DNA of 7,088 nt from CANHCC01 sp040381555. Its GTDB lineage: Bacteria; Bacteroidota; Bacteroidia; J057; RFSG01. A model generated the notes under the pieces. The model had not been told where the DNA came from. It ran no database searches and saw only the letters and a program-made list of their open reading frames with translations. The stretch lies in the NCBI GenBank assembly GCA_040381555.1, contig JBEIHC010000136.1:1-7088 (forward strand), in the 5' to 3' direction. This document shows positions 1-6,399 of the stretch, piece by piece (the stretch's first letter is position 1; every line of letters starts with the position of its first letter). A program made the translations under genes and the position numbers.

Positions 1-78
1 GGCAGTGAAGTGCCGGATAAAGGAAGATGCCATTCCGGCACTAAAGTGCCGGACAAATTAAAATGCCCTTTCAGGGCA
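1..78. repeat. Cluster of short GC-rich palindromic repeats (REP-like)
   Basis: Three inverted repeats lie close together. Positions 34-53 read TCCGGCACTAAAGTGCCGGA, with 9-base arms that are perfect reverse complements around a 2-base centre. Positions 1-17 look like a second, window-truncated and slightly mismatched copy (GGCAGTGAAGTGCCGGA). Positions 64-78 are a different hairpin, TGCCCT-TTC-AGGGCA, with a 6-base stem. No ORF here looks like a protein. Such clusters are typical of interspersed extragenic repeats. The edge of the cluster coincides with the place where the neighbouring leftward TA locus loses its toxin gene. Whether the cluster is mobile cannot be told from one window. Confidence 0.7.
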
Positions 79-84
79 GGGGGG

Positions 85-111
85 CTACCTGAATGGGAGC
101 GATTTTCTCAC
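85..111 (-). pseudogene. Possible 5' stub of a lost toxin gene
   Basis: A GTG at 111-109 overlaps the TGA stop of the antitoxin pseudogene as GTGA, the same arrangement as in the other TA locus of this window. Only eight codons (V-R-K-S-L-P-F-R) follow before a TAG at 87-85, and the GC-rich repeat cluster begins immediately downstream. Antitoxins of this type are usually followed by a RelE/ParE-like toxin gene, and nothing like one is present on this strand. I infer that the toxin was deleted or replaced by the repeats, but eight codons are far too few to prove homology. Confidence 0.25.
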
Positions 112-338
112 CACTCAGATAATTCCTTCAAAGCATCTTTAGGAGAAAGGTATTTTCCTTTATCAATCTCAGCTACTGCTTCATTTATTTCCTGGTTATA
201 TTGTTTCTGAGAGATTCGTCCGGAAGCATTCTCAATATTCAGGAAACTTTTAATCATTTCCAGTACCAGAACCTATTGTTTGGGGCTTAACATGGGCAGG
301 TAATTTTCAACCTGCTTTTTGATGCCAGTATTCTTCAT
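108..338 (-). pseudogene. Antitoxin-like small protein gene interrupted by one in-frame amber codon
   Basis: Read leftward from the ATG at 338-336, the frame gives 21 residues ending LSPKQ, a TAG at 275-273, then 54 more residues in the same frame starting VLVLEMIKSFLNIE and ending KELSEW before a TGA at 110-108. The two halves join into one 76-codon helical protein. From memory, this resembles small Bacteroidota TA antitoxins in which LSPKQQ is followed by a helix and then by an I-S-x-K-Q-Y-N segment and an E-A-V-x-x-I-D/M segment. A single C-to-T transition (CAG to TAG) would explain the break, giving Q-Q at residues 21-22. There is no frame disruption elsewhere, so the lesion looks recent, or it could be a sequencing error. 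GTG at 249-area residues does not offer an obvious restart, although the internal ATG in LVLEMIK could start a shortened protein. Family assignment rests on pattern memory only. Confidence 0.6.
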
Positions 339-356
339 AAGGAAGTTTTTATTTAC

Positions 357-364
357 CAAATTTA
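357..364 (-). promoter_or_regulatory. Bacteroidota-type -7 box for the leftward antitoxin pseudogene
   Basis: On the minus strand positions 364-357 read TAAATTTG, a full match to the Bacteroidota -7 consensus TAnnTTTG, 18 bases before the ATG at 338. No clear TTTG -33 element was found at the usual distance. Transcription would start about a dozen bases before the ATG. Confidence 0.4.
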
Positions 365-420
365 CAAAGAATCTGCATTGAATGTGTTTCGAAATCTTCT
401 GATTCTTCCCTGAAATTTTG

Positions 421-428
421 TATTTTTG
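421..428 (+). promoter_or_regulatory. Bacteroidota-type -7 box for the rightward TA operon
   Basis: TATTTTTG matches TAnnTTTG and ends 22 bases before the ATG at 451. The -33 region is not convincing. Together with the box on the other strand at 357-364 it makes 339-450 a compact divergent promoter region between the two TA loci. TA operons are usually autorepressed at such sites, but I see no clear palindromic operator here. Confidence 0.4.
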
Positions 429-450
429 TTCTGAACAGACTTCAGAATAA

Positions 451-690
451 ATGAAATCCATTGAAACTTCCCTGATTGACAGTTATTATGCTTTATTAAA
501 AAGCCTGAGTCCTAATGCCAAACTGGAGTTAATTACCAAACTTTCCCAATCTATGAAATCAGGAAAGTCAGTAGAAGAGGCATCCTGGAAATCCTTATTT
601 GGCGCTTTGAAGTTGGACATTCCTGTGGATGATTTTATTCAGGATCTTAAGAAAGACAGAAAGTTTCATTCTAAGTCCTTTGATTTGTGA
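451..690 (+). CDS. Antitoxin of a VapC/PIN-type toxin-antitoxin module
   Basis: This encodes a 79-residue, mostly helical, charged protein starting MKSIETSLIDSYYALLKSLS. The N-terminal half (residues 1-35) is an amphipathic helical segment of the kind found in small Bacteroidota antitoxins (IETS-x-IDSYY-x-LLKSLS). The C-terminal third (about 55-79: PVDDFIQDLKKDRKF) is the part expected to wrap the toxin. There is no AbrB, MetJ/Arc or HTH signature that I can name, so the family is assigned mainly from the next gene, a PIN-domain toxin. The stop TGA overlaps the toxin's GTG start as GTGA, a standard translational coupling in TA operons. The expected role is to bind and inactivate the cytoplasmic VapC ribonuclease and to repress the operon. 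The frame is intact. If the toxin is dead, this antitoxin is an orphan. Confidence 0.8.
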   Translation: MKSIETSLIDSYYALLKSLSPNAKLELITKLSQSMKSGKSVEEASWKSLFGALKLDIPVDDFIQDLKKDRKFHSKSFDL

Positions 691-1081
691 AAAAATATTT
701 ATTGGATACGAATATTTGTGTTTACTTTTTGAATGGCAAGTACAATCTAGACAAAAAATTGAAACAATTGGATTTAACCGCTGTCTTGTATCTGAAATTA
801 GTATTGCCGAACTCAAATACGGAATAGAAAAAAGCAGGGAAAAAGAACGCAACCGAAAAACGATAGAGTTATTCTTAGAAAAAATCGATGTGCTTCCCAT
901 TTTTCCAGCACTTGATATTTATGCCAAAGAAAAAGCTAGGCTAAAGCAAAAAGGAATGATATTGGATGATTTTGACTTACTCATTGGGGCTACGGCTGTT
1001 TTTAATAATTTGATATTGGTAACAAAAAACACCAGTGATTTTGAACGATTAGATTCTATACAAATTGAAGATTGGACATAA
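687..1081 (+). pseudogene. vapC: VapC-family PIN-domain toxin gene, frameshifted at an A6 run
   Basis: PIN-domain endoribonucleases of this type are TA toxins that cleave RNA, often tRNA, using an acidic Mg-binding cluster. From the GTG at 687 the first frame gives VKKYLLDTNICVYFLNGKYN and then LDKK, the classic PIN start with acidic D7. At the six A at 753-758 the homology moves to another frame: without correction translation stops at a TAG at 825-827 after 46 residues. The -1 frame continues IETIGFNRCLVSEISIAELKYG and runs to the TAA at 1079-1081, ending IEDWT. Adding one A would restore a 131-residue protein, a normal length for the family, with all expected acidic residues: D7, E42 (AELKYG), D97 (DDFDLLIG) and D118 in TKNTSDFE. 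The rest of the domain is undamaged, which points to a recent mutation, a sequencing error, or less likely slippage that rescues the product. Read in frame 2 alone, the upstream part is not PIN-like. Confidence 0.8.
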
Positions 1082-1131
1082 TTCTTTCATGCCAATTTTA
1101 AAGCCCTATAAATCGAATAATACTCCCTAAA

Positions 1132-1140
1132 TCCGGCACT
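1132..1140 (+). repeat. Half-palindrome TCCGGCACT, matching the arm at 34-42
   Basis: The nine bases are identical to the left arm of the perfect palindrome at 34-53. No matching right arm follows, so it is either a degraded copy or chance. It places sequence of the same family on both sides of the TA pair, about 1.1 kb apart. Confidence 0.3.
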
Positions 1141-1235
1141 GTTTTAATTGACCAAAACCAAAAGGATTGTAATTGATTCAAATGTAATAGGATGTGGTTG
1201 ATTAAAGGCGAGGAATCATAATTTTCAAAGTGACC

Positions 1236-1254
1236 CGAGGCATTGCGTCTCTAC
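1236..1254 (+). repeat. Relic of a dispersed GAGACGCAATGC-type repeat
   Basis: CGAGGCATTGCGTCTCTAC resembles one arm of widely scattered bacterial palindromes whose ends read GTAGAGACGCAATGC on one strand and GCATTGCGTCTCTAC on the other. I recall these from Bacteroidota and cyanobacterial intergenic regions. Only one arm is present. It ends two bases before the ATG at 1256, which supports treating that ATG as accidental. Confidence 0.4.
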
Positions 1255-1320
1255 TATGCCCCCCCACCCCATAATTTCAAAATATTTTTTCATTCGAACA
1301 TTCTCTACTGCTTTCCGTAT

Positions 1321-1328
1321 TAAATTTG
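1321..1328 (+). promoter_or_regulatory. -7 promoter box for the CHAT operon
   Basis: TAAATTTG is a full match to TAnnTTTG and lies 35 bases before the ATG at 1364. That gives a leader of roughly 25-30 bases with no Shine-Dalgarno sequence but an A-rich stretch (AAGCAAACAAAAC) before the start codon, as is usual in Bacteroidota. No clean TTTG -33 box stands upstream. The position inside the longer open frame argues for starting translation at 1364, not at 1256. Confidence 0.45.
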
Positions 1329-1363
1329 CGATTTCTTTTTCCCTACCAAGCAAACAAAACTCT

Positions 1364-4300
1364 ATGAGAGTTATTTTTTTTCTTCCTGTGTGCCTACTGA
1401 TTTCCTTCTTTTCAGGAGGAGGGATTTGGGCTCAACAAAAGGGCAGTGATTTATACAGGGCGAACAAACTGATAGAGAGTGAAAAGTATTCTGAGGCATT
1501 GGATGTACTCAATGAGAAAATTCGTCAGGATAGTGCCCAAAACCATACGAATCAGATTGAGCATAGTCAGGCTTATGAGTTAAAGGCAAAGGCTTATGAA
1601 AGTCTTTCTCAGGCCATGGACGCCTCCTTAGCCTTCAAAAATGCTCTGATTGCCGCTCGTAAAACCTCTTTTGATGATATAGGAATCCAACATGTGAGCA
1701 AGGTTTTACTCAATTTTGGAGAATTCTATTTTCGATATCATTATTATAATCAGGCTAAAGATCATGTGCGGCAATCCTTCGCCAGCTTAGATACCCAACA
1801 AACACGGGACCTCAAGGGCATTGCCAATATTTTAGTGAAAGGGGGTAAGGTTCTTTGGAAAAGTGGCAGCTTGGCAGAATCCGAAAACTGGTTGGTTCGA
1901 GCCAATCAAATTCTCAAAGACTCACTTAAATTGGAAAAAGAGGAATTGCTTCGACCTCAAATCCTGCTGGCCTGCATCCATACCAGCCGGGGAAAATACA
2001 AACTTGCGGAGCCTGTACTGAAAGAATCCATGCCAGAGCTGTTAAGGGCTTCTAGTCTGGATGATGAAACATACCGAGAAGGTCTGTATTATCGCGCCAA
2101 ACTCTTAGCAGAAACGGGACGCTATACCCAGGCATTGGTTGAGCTGACGGATTTATTGGATTTCCTAAAAGTGCATGAGCCCAATCTGGTAGAAGCCAGC
2201 CGACTTACCGCAGAATTGTATGCCCGAACAGGGGATTTCAAACCCGCATTGGAATTGGCCGAAAAAACACGATTTAGATACGAAGAGGAGATTGCATATT
2301 TTCCCGAATTATATATCTACTCCTATGCCAGCCTGTTAAATTTATACTATGCCTCCGGAGATTCGGCTTCAGCAGAAAAATATTATGAATATGCCTCCCT
2401 GATGACTCGAAAATCTCTGGGAAAAGACCATCCTGTATATGCCTGGATTTTAGGAGAAAAGGGCTTGTTTTTACTGAAGATTGGAAGGTTTAAGGATGCG
2501 ATGATTCACCTGAATAAATCAGCTCAAATTTGGGATGACAAAACGGGCGTACAATCCATCGAATATGGACTTTCTCTCTATCGCTTGGGTTATGCTAATG
2601 CCTATATCGGTCGATTCAACAAGGCTCAACCCTATTTTTTAAAGGCCTTGGATATTTTCAAAAATCAGTTAACGCCGGAGCATCCTTACTATTGCCGAAC
2701 AATGGATGAAACTGCCGAACTCTATACATTGGTTGCACGATACGAAGAGGCGGAGAAATATTTAAAAGAATTACCCGACAGGCATGCAGAACGAATGTCG
2801 GATGCCGAAGCAGATGCTACAGAAATCCCCTACTCGCTTACTCGATTAGGGAGGCTTTACACGCTAAAGGGGGAATTTGCCCAGGCAGATAGCCTACTTA
2901 CCCTCGCATTTACAAAAAGTAAGGGACTGAAAGGGTATAATCAATTTTACAAAGCCAAAATTCTGGAGGAAAAATCCAGACTGAATTATGCGAAAGGAAA
3001 TTACAGCCAATCCTTAGTAGATATTCAGGAAGCGAGTCATATACTGCTTTCCATGCCTTTTAGAGGAAAGCTTCCAGATGTTTTTCAGAAGCGCAATCAG
3101 GTAGCCTATGCGGAATGTTTGACGCGCAAAGGCTTAGGACTATCTGCCCAAGGAAAATATTATGAAGCTTCTGAAAATCTGTTGAAAGCATTAGATATTT
3201 TCAAAGCCTATCAGGGAGAGGACTATATACCCTTTGCAGAAGCATTAGCAGGCTTGGCAAGAATTAATTTTCAATTGGGTTACTATACTCAAGCGGAAAG
3301 ACAGAGTCAGAGATCCAAAGAAATCGTGGCTTATGTAGCCGGAGAGTTTCACCCATCCTATGGAGAATCCTTGAGGTTGCATGGAGATATTCTACTGGCA
3401 TTAGGGCGATTGGATGAAGCGGCCAGACAGGTAGTGGCTGCCCTTCAAATTTGCAAGGACAGACTCGGAGAAAAACATCCCCAATATGCCCGATTACTTT
3501 CCGATTTAGCTTACATACGATTTTTTCAAGGCGAGAAAACTCAGGCTATTGAGGGACAAAGACAGGCGCTGAATATTTTAAAGAGCAATGCATCTGCCAA
3601 TCCTGCCCTGCTGAGTCGCACAGAAATCCGGCTGGCGATGATTTTGCAAGCAGATAAATCCTATGCAACCGCACAGGTGGTGCTCATCCAAAGCATAGCT
3701 CGTTTAGAAAAAAGTACAGAACCCTATCAACCCCTCCTAGCAGAGGCGATGTATTTGAATGGCATCTTGCATCTGGAACAAGCACATTGGGAAGAATCCG
3801 AAAATTGGCTCAAGAAATCATTTGCTATTAAATCTGTATTGTTGCCAGAAAATCATCCAGACCTGTTAATGAACAAAGTACAACAGGCATTGGTTATTTG
3901 GAAACAAGGCCGAATCACAGAAGCCAATACTTATTTTGAATCTGGGATATCCAACTATTTCAGTCAGGCAAGGAAATATTTCTCCGGAATGAGTGAAATG
4001 GAAAGAGCTAGGTATTTCCAGCGCATTCAACCTTACCTTCAACTATATGGAAATTTTGTGGCGCTACATAAAAATGAATTGCCGAATGCCATCCATCAAC
4101 TACTTACTTTCCAGTTAGAAGCAAAAGGAATTTTACTCCATGAATCGTCTTTGATTAAAGCCCAAATCACCCGTTCCGGAAATGATGACTTGCAAAGAAC
4201 CTATCAGGAATGGGCGGATTTATCCGGACAATTAGCTAGGTTTGGAATCATCAATGAAAACAACAGTACAAGTGAAGTCACCTCCTTACAAAAATTGCAG

Positions 4301-5557
4301 GAAGACATTCTTTATCTGGAAAAAGATTTAAGCCGAAAATCTGAGTATGCCAATTCTTTACTCAATCAAAACAAACCCAATTGGGAAAATATCCAAGCGA
4401 GTTTGCTGGCGGGAGAAGCTGCGGTGGAGATTATTCGGTCGCGAAATCAGTTAAGCAATCAAGACTCGGGAGAATACATAGGTATCATCCTATTACCTGG
4501 AAAAACAGAACCCAAGATTATTCGCTTAGGTAATGCTAGCTGGGCTGAATCGGGTGCCTTAATCAACTATCGTCGTTCGATACTCAATAAAATTGCTGAT
4601 CCATTTTCTTATGAGACCTATTGGAAAGCCATTGAGTCCGAATTAAATGGAGCAAGGAAGGTATTTTTATGCCCAGATGGAGTCTATCATTTTTTAAATC
4701 CGGAAACCTTCCTGCGTCCCGATAATCAATATATATCGGAGTCGGTGCAAATTTTGAGAGTGAGTAATTTGAGAGAAATTCACAATCTGGATCCATCGTT
4801 TAAAAACGCCTCCGAGCCCAGCTTGCTGAAAGAAGCCATGATTATTGGCAATCCGGATTTTTATTTGGATAGAAACACTTTAACGCGTACGAATCCGATG
4901 GAATCCTTACCGGATTTACCGAACACCTTAATTGAGACAAAAGCTATTAAAGATTTGCTCGCAGCGGGAGAGTGGAAGTGTACACTGTTGACAGGGATGC
5001 AGGCGACAGAGCAGGCAGTACGACTCTGCAAGAGCCCTTCAATTCTGCATTTGGCGACCCATGGATATTTCATCCCAGAGTCCAACTCCACTGGCGGCAG
5101 ATCACTACCTGGAATGGAAGGAGCTTGGCTTGCCCGAAATCCTATGCTGCGCTCCGGCTTACTGCTAACCGGATCAGCCTCTACCCTTTCTGGATACAAT
5201 ACCAGTCCGGATGAAGCCGAAGACGGAATACTCACAGCATTGGAAGTAATGACCATGGATTTATCCGGCACAGACCTAGTGGTATTGAGTGCCTGCGAAA
5301 CGGGACTAGGAGAACTTCAGGCAGGAGAAGGATTGTTGGGATTGCAGCGGGGCTTTCGAATTGCCGGCGCAAACTCCGTTCTAATGACCTTATGGAATAT
5401 CTCAGATGCTGTTACTTCAGAAGTAATGTCGTATTTTTACACAAACTTCCTAAAAGGAGGATCTCATTCAGATGCATTGCGAGCAACCATTCAGGAGATT
5501 CGTAAAAAGTATCCCGATCCTTACTATTGGGGAGGTTTTGTACTAAACGGTCAATGA
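1364..5557 (+). CDS. Exported TPR-CHAT domain protein, caspase-like cysteine protease
   Basis: This is a 1397-residue protein counted from the ATG at 1364. Residues 1-24 form a Sec signal peptide (short basic N-terminus, hydrophobic core, likely cleavage near WAQ); no lipobox is present. Residues about 25-865 are helical TPR repeats, many of the kinesin-light-chain type with GxxHPxY linkers (KDHPVY at 355, EHPYY at 439, EFHPSY at 661, EKHPQY at 704, ENHPDL at 829). A helical, coiled-coil-prone linker spans about 865-1005. The CHAT domain (about 1005-1397) has the catalytic His in LHLATHGYF (H1233) and the catalytic Cys in LSACETGLG (C1311), the typical CPDGVYHFLNPE strand at about 1103, and the GEGLLGLQRGF, AGANSVLMTLWN and FYTNFLKGG blocks. 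CHAT proteins are related to caspases and separase. Activity is predicted, not shown, and the substrate is unknown. The TPR array probably binds a partner or substrate. The stop overlaps the next start (ATGA), so the two products are made together. An in-frame ATG at 1256 was rejected. Confidence 0.93.
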   Translation: MRVIFFLPVCLLISFFSGGGIWAQQKGSDLYRANKLIESEKYSEALDVLNEKIRQDSAQNHTNQIEHSQAYELKAKAYESLSQAMDASLAFKNALIAARKTSFDDIGIQHVSKVLLNFGEFYFRYHYYNQAKDHVRQSFASLDTQQTRDLKGIANILVKGGKVLWKSGSLAESENWLVRANQILKDSLKLEKEELLRPQILLACIHTSRGKYKLAEPVLKESMPELLRASSLDDETYREGLYYRAKLLAETGRYTQALVELTDLLDFLKVHEPNLVEASRLTAELYARTGDFKPALELAEKTRFRYEEEIAYFPELYIYSYASLLNLYYASGDSASAEKYYEYASLMTRKSLGKDHPVYAWILGEKGLFLLKIGRFKDAMIHLNKSAQIWDDKTGVQSIEYGLSLYRLGYANAYIGRFNKAQPYFLKALDIFKNQLTPEHPYYCRTMDETAELYTLVARYEEAEKYLKELPDRHAERMSDAEADATEIPYSLTRLGRLYTLKGEFAQADSLLTLAFTKSKGLKGYNQFYKAKILEEKSRLNYAKGNYSQSLVDIQEASHILLSMPFRGKLPDVFQKRNQVAYAECLTRKGLGLSAQGKYYEASENLLKALDIFKAYQGEDYIPFAEALAGLARINFQLGYYTQAERQSQRSKEIVAYVAGEFHPSYGESLRLHGDILLALGRLDEAARQVVAALQICKDRLGEKHPQYARLLSDLAYIRFFQGEKTQAIEGQRQALNILKSNASANPALLSRTEIRLAMILQADKSYATAQVVLIQSIARLEKSTEPYQPLLAEAMYLNGILHLEQAHWEESENWLKKSFAIKSVLLPENHPDLLMNKVQQALVIWKQGRITEANTYFESGISNYFSQARKYFSGMSEMERARYFQRIQPYLQLYGNFVALHKNELPNAIHQLLTFQLEAKGILLHESSLIKAQITRSGNDDLQRTYQEWADLSGQLARFGIINENNSTSEVTSLQKLQEDILYLEKDLSRKSEYANSLLNQNKPNWENIQASLLAGEAAVEIIRSRNQLSNQDSGEYIGIILLPGKTEPKIIRLGNASWAESGALINYRRSILNKIADPFSYETYWKAIESELNGARKVFLCPDGVYHFLNPETFLRPDNQYISESVQILRVSNLREIHNLDPSFKNASEPSLLKEAMIIGNPDFYLDRNTLTRTNPMESLPDLPNTLIETKAIKDLLAAGEWKCTLLTGMQATEQAVRLCKSPSILHLATHGYFIPESNSTGGRSLPGMEGAWLARNPMLRSGLLLTGSASTLSGYNTSPDEAEDGILTALEVMTMDLSGTDLVVLSACETGLGELQAGEGLLGLQRGFRIAGANSVLMTLWNISDAVTSEVMSYFYTNFLKGGSHSDALRATIQEIRKKYPDPYYWGGFVLNGQ

Positions 5558-6381
5558 AAGGAATAGTTGTATTAGGGCTTTGGATTATTGGGGGATTCCT
5601 GAATGCTCAGACCTATAAAATTTATATAGAGGAAGATCCGAATCCAAGCGAACTCACAGAACCCGGTTCCATTGGCATACAATGTGATTCTTTAGGGCAG
5701 GTGTGTATTTTAACGCGTAGTCAAAATGCACTAAAGAAGGACACTCTCGGTATTTTCACCCATATGAAATGGCTTGCTCGAGAATACGCACATTATATAC
5801 ATGCCGGATCTGAGGAGCTTTATGCCCAAGAATATCTTAAAAGAAGCACGCGCTCTGCTCAATCCAGAATTCGTGTCATCTTTCCTATCCCAACAGATGT
5901 ACTTAATCCTGCCATAGATTTGACTTGGAGGCCTTACCCACAGACGAAAAATTACTTCGTCTATCTCACCGATCGATTTAACCAGATTTTGGCAAGAAAA
6001 TCTACTTTAGATACAACCCTGAAAATTAATCTTTCGGAATATAACATTCAAAAAGGAGTGTGTTATTTTTGGTTTGTGGAACCAGAGCAGTTATCAGACG
6101 CTCGATCGGATGAAATTTGCCTCACTTGGGTAACGGATGATGTGGGCATTTTTGTGCAGGAGGAAATTGGCAGAATAGAACAAATTCAAGGAATGGACAA
6201 AGCTACCCGCCATCTGATGAAGGCAGGACTATACGAGCAGCACAAGATGTTTATTGAAGCGCTGAAAGAGTACAAGGCCGCTGTGGCGGAATTACCAGAG
6301 GCCGATGATTTGAAAAGAATGTATGGAATGTTCCTCGTTCGAATCGGTGTGGTAAAAACTGTGCGGGAAGTTTGGAACTGA
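5554..6381 (+). CDS. Exported partner protein of the CHAT protease, unknown function
   Basis: This encodes 275 residues from the ATG at 5554, which overlaps the TGA of the CHAT gene (ATGA). Starting at 5527 instead would put nine charged residues before a good signal peptide, so 5554 is preferred. Residues 1-19 are a Sec signal (MKGIVVLGLWIIGGFLNAQ). A cysteine pair follows at C44 and C51. Residues about 105-195 are beta-rich and Ig/FnIII-like: IRVIFPIP, IDLTWRPYP, YFVYLTD, then a YFWF strand next to C170, with C189 in EICLTWV. The four cysteines could form disulfides, fitting a secreted fold. Residues about 212-265 make a TPR-like helical hairpin (KAGLYEQHKMFIEALKEYKAA). The layout of strands, an acidic loop and a tail helix pair recalls cyanobacterial DUF928 proteins, which I remember as neighbours of CHAT-TPR genes, but I cannot confirm homology. 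It may be substrate, adaptor or inhibitor of the protease. No catalytic motif is visible. Confidence 0.85.
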   Translation: MKGIVVLGLWIIGGFLNAQTYKIYIEEDPNPSELTEPGSIGIQCDSLGQVCILTRSQNALKKDTLGIFTHMKWLAREYAHYIHAGSEELYAQEYLKRSTRSAQSRIRVIFPIPTDVLNPAIDLTWRPYPQTKNYFVYLTDRFNQILARKSTLDTTLKINLSEYNIQKGVCYFWFVEPEQLSDARSDEICLTWVTDDVGIFVQEEIGRIEQIQGMDKATRHLMKAGLYEQHKMFIEALKEYKAAVAELPEADDLKRMYGMFLVRIGVVKTVREVWN

Positions 6382-6385
6382 TTGG

Positions 6386-6393
6386 TATTTTTG
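6386..6393 (+). promoter_or_regulatory. Possible -7 box for a near-leaderless gtrA-type transcript
   Basis: TATTTTTG matches TAnnTTTG. It begins five bases after the previous stop and ends seven bases before the ATG at 6400, so the expected start of transcription falls at or next to the start codon. The TTTG at 6371-6374 is too close to serve as a -33 element. The gene could equally be co-transcribed from upstream, as the gap is only 18 bases. Confidence 0.3.
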
Positions 6394-6399
6394 TAATTC

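Larger units (their letters stand above)
1082..1363. other. Intergenic region between the TA locus and the CHAT gene
   Basis: No gene is seen in these 282 bases. They contain a half-copy of the left-edge palindrome arm (1132-1140), a relic of another dispersed repeat (1236-1254), and a promoter box (1321-1328). There is no stem plus T-run that would serve as a strong terminator for the TA operon. An open frame extends upstream of the CHAT gene from an ATG at 1256, but its first 36 codons (proline- and phenylalanine-rich, starting directly at the repeat relic) do not look like protein and precede a good signal peptide start. Confidence 0.7.

Noticed and set aside
10..210. Open frame of 66 codons on the plus strand
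   Set aside because: It runs through the palindromic repeats and antisense to the antitoxin pseudogene; composition is not protein-like and no family is recognised.
753..758. Programmed -1 frameshift as the main explanation for vapC
   Set aside because: Heptamer C AAA AAA is not an ideal slippery site, no downstream stimulatory stem is evident, and a one-base loss is simpler; kept only as an alternative.
595..900. Minus-strand 101-codon frame across the TA operon
   Set aside because: It is antisense to clear antitoxin and PIN coding sequence and has no recognisable features.
1256..1363. Upstream in-frame extension of the CHAT gene
   Set aside because: It begins at a repeat relic, contains the promoter box, and would place 36 residues before a well-formed signal peptide.
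4861..5271. Minus-strand 136-codon frame inside the CHAT gene
   Set aside because: It lies wholly opposite the conserved CHAT catalytic region, whose coding in the plus frame is certain.
5527..5553. Nine-codon extension of the partner gene
   Set aside because: It would overlap the CHAT C-terminal codons more deeply and put arginine/lysine-rich residues before the signal peptide; the ATGA overlap start fits better.
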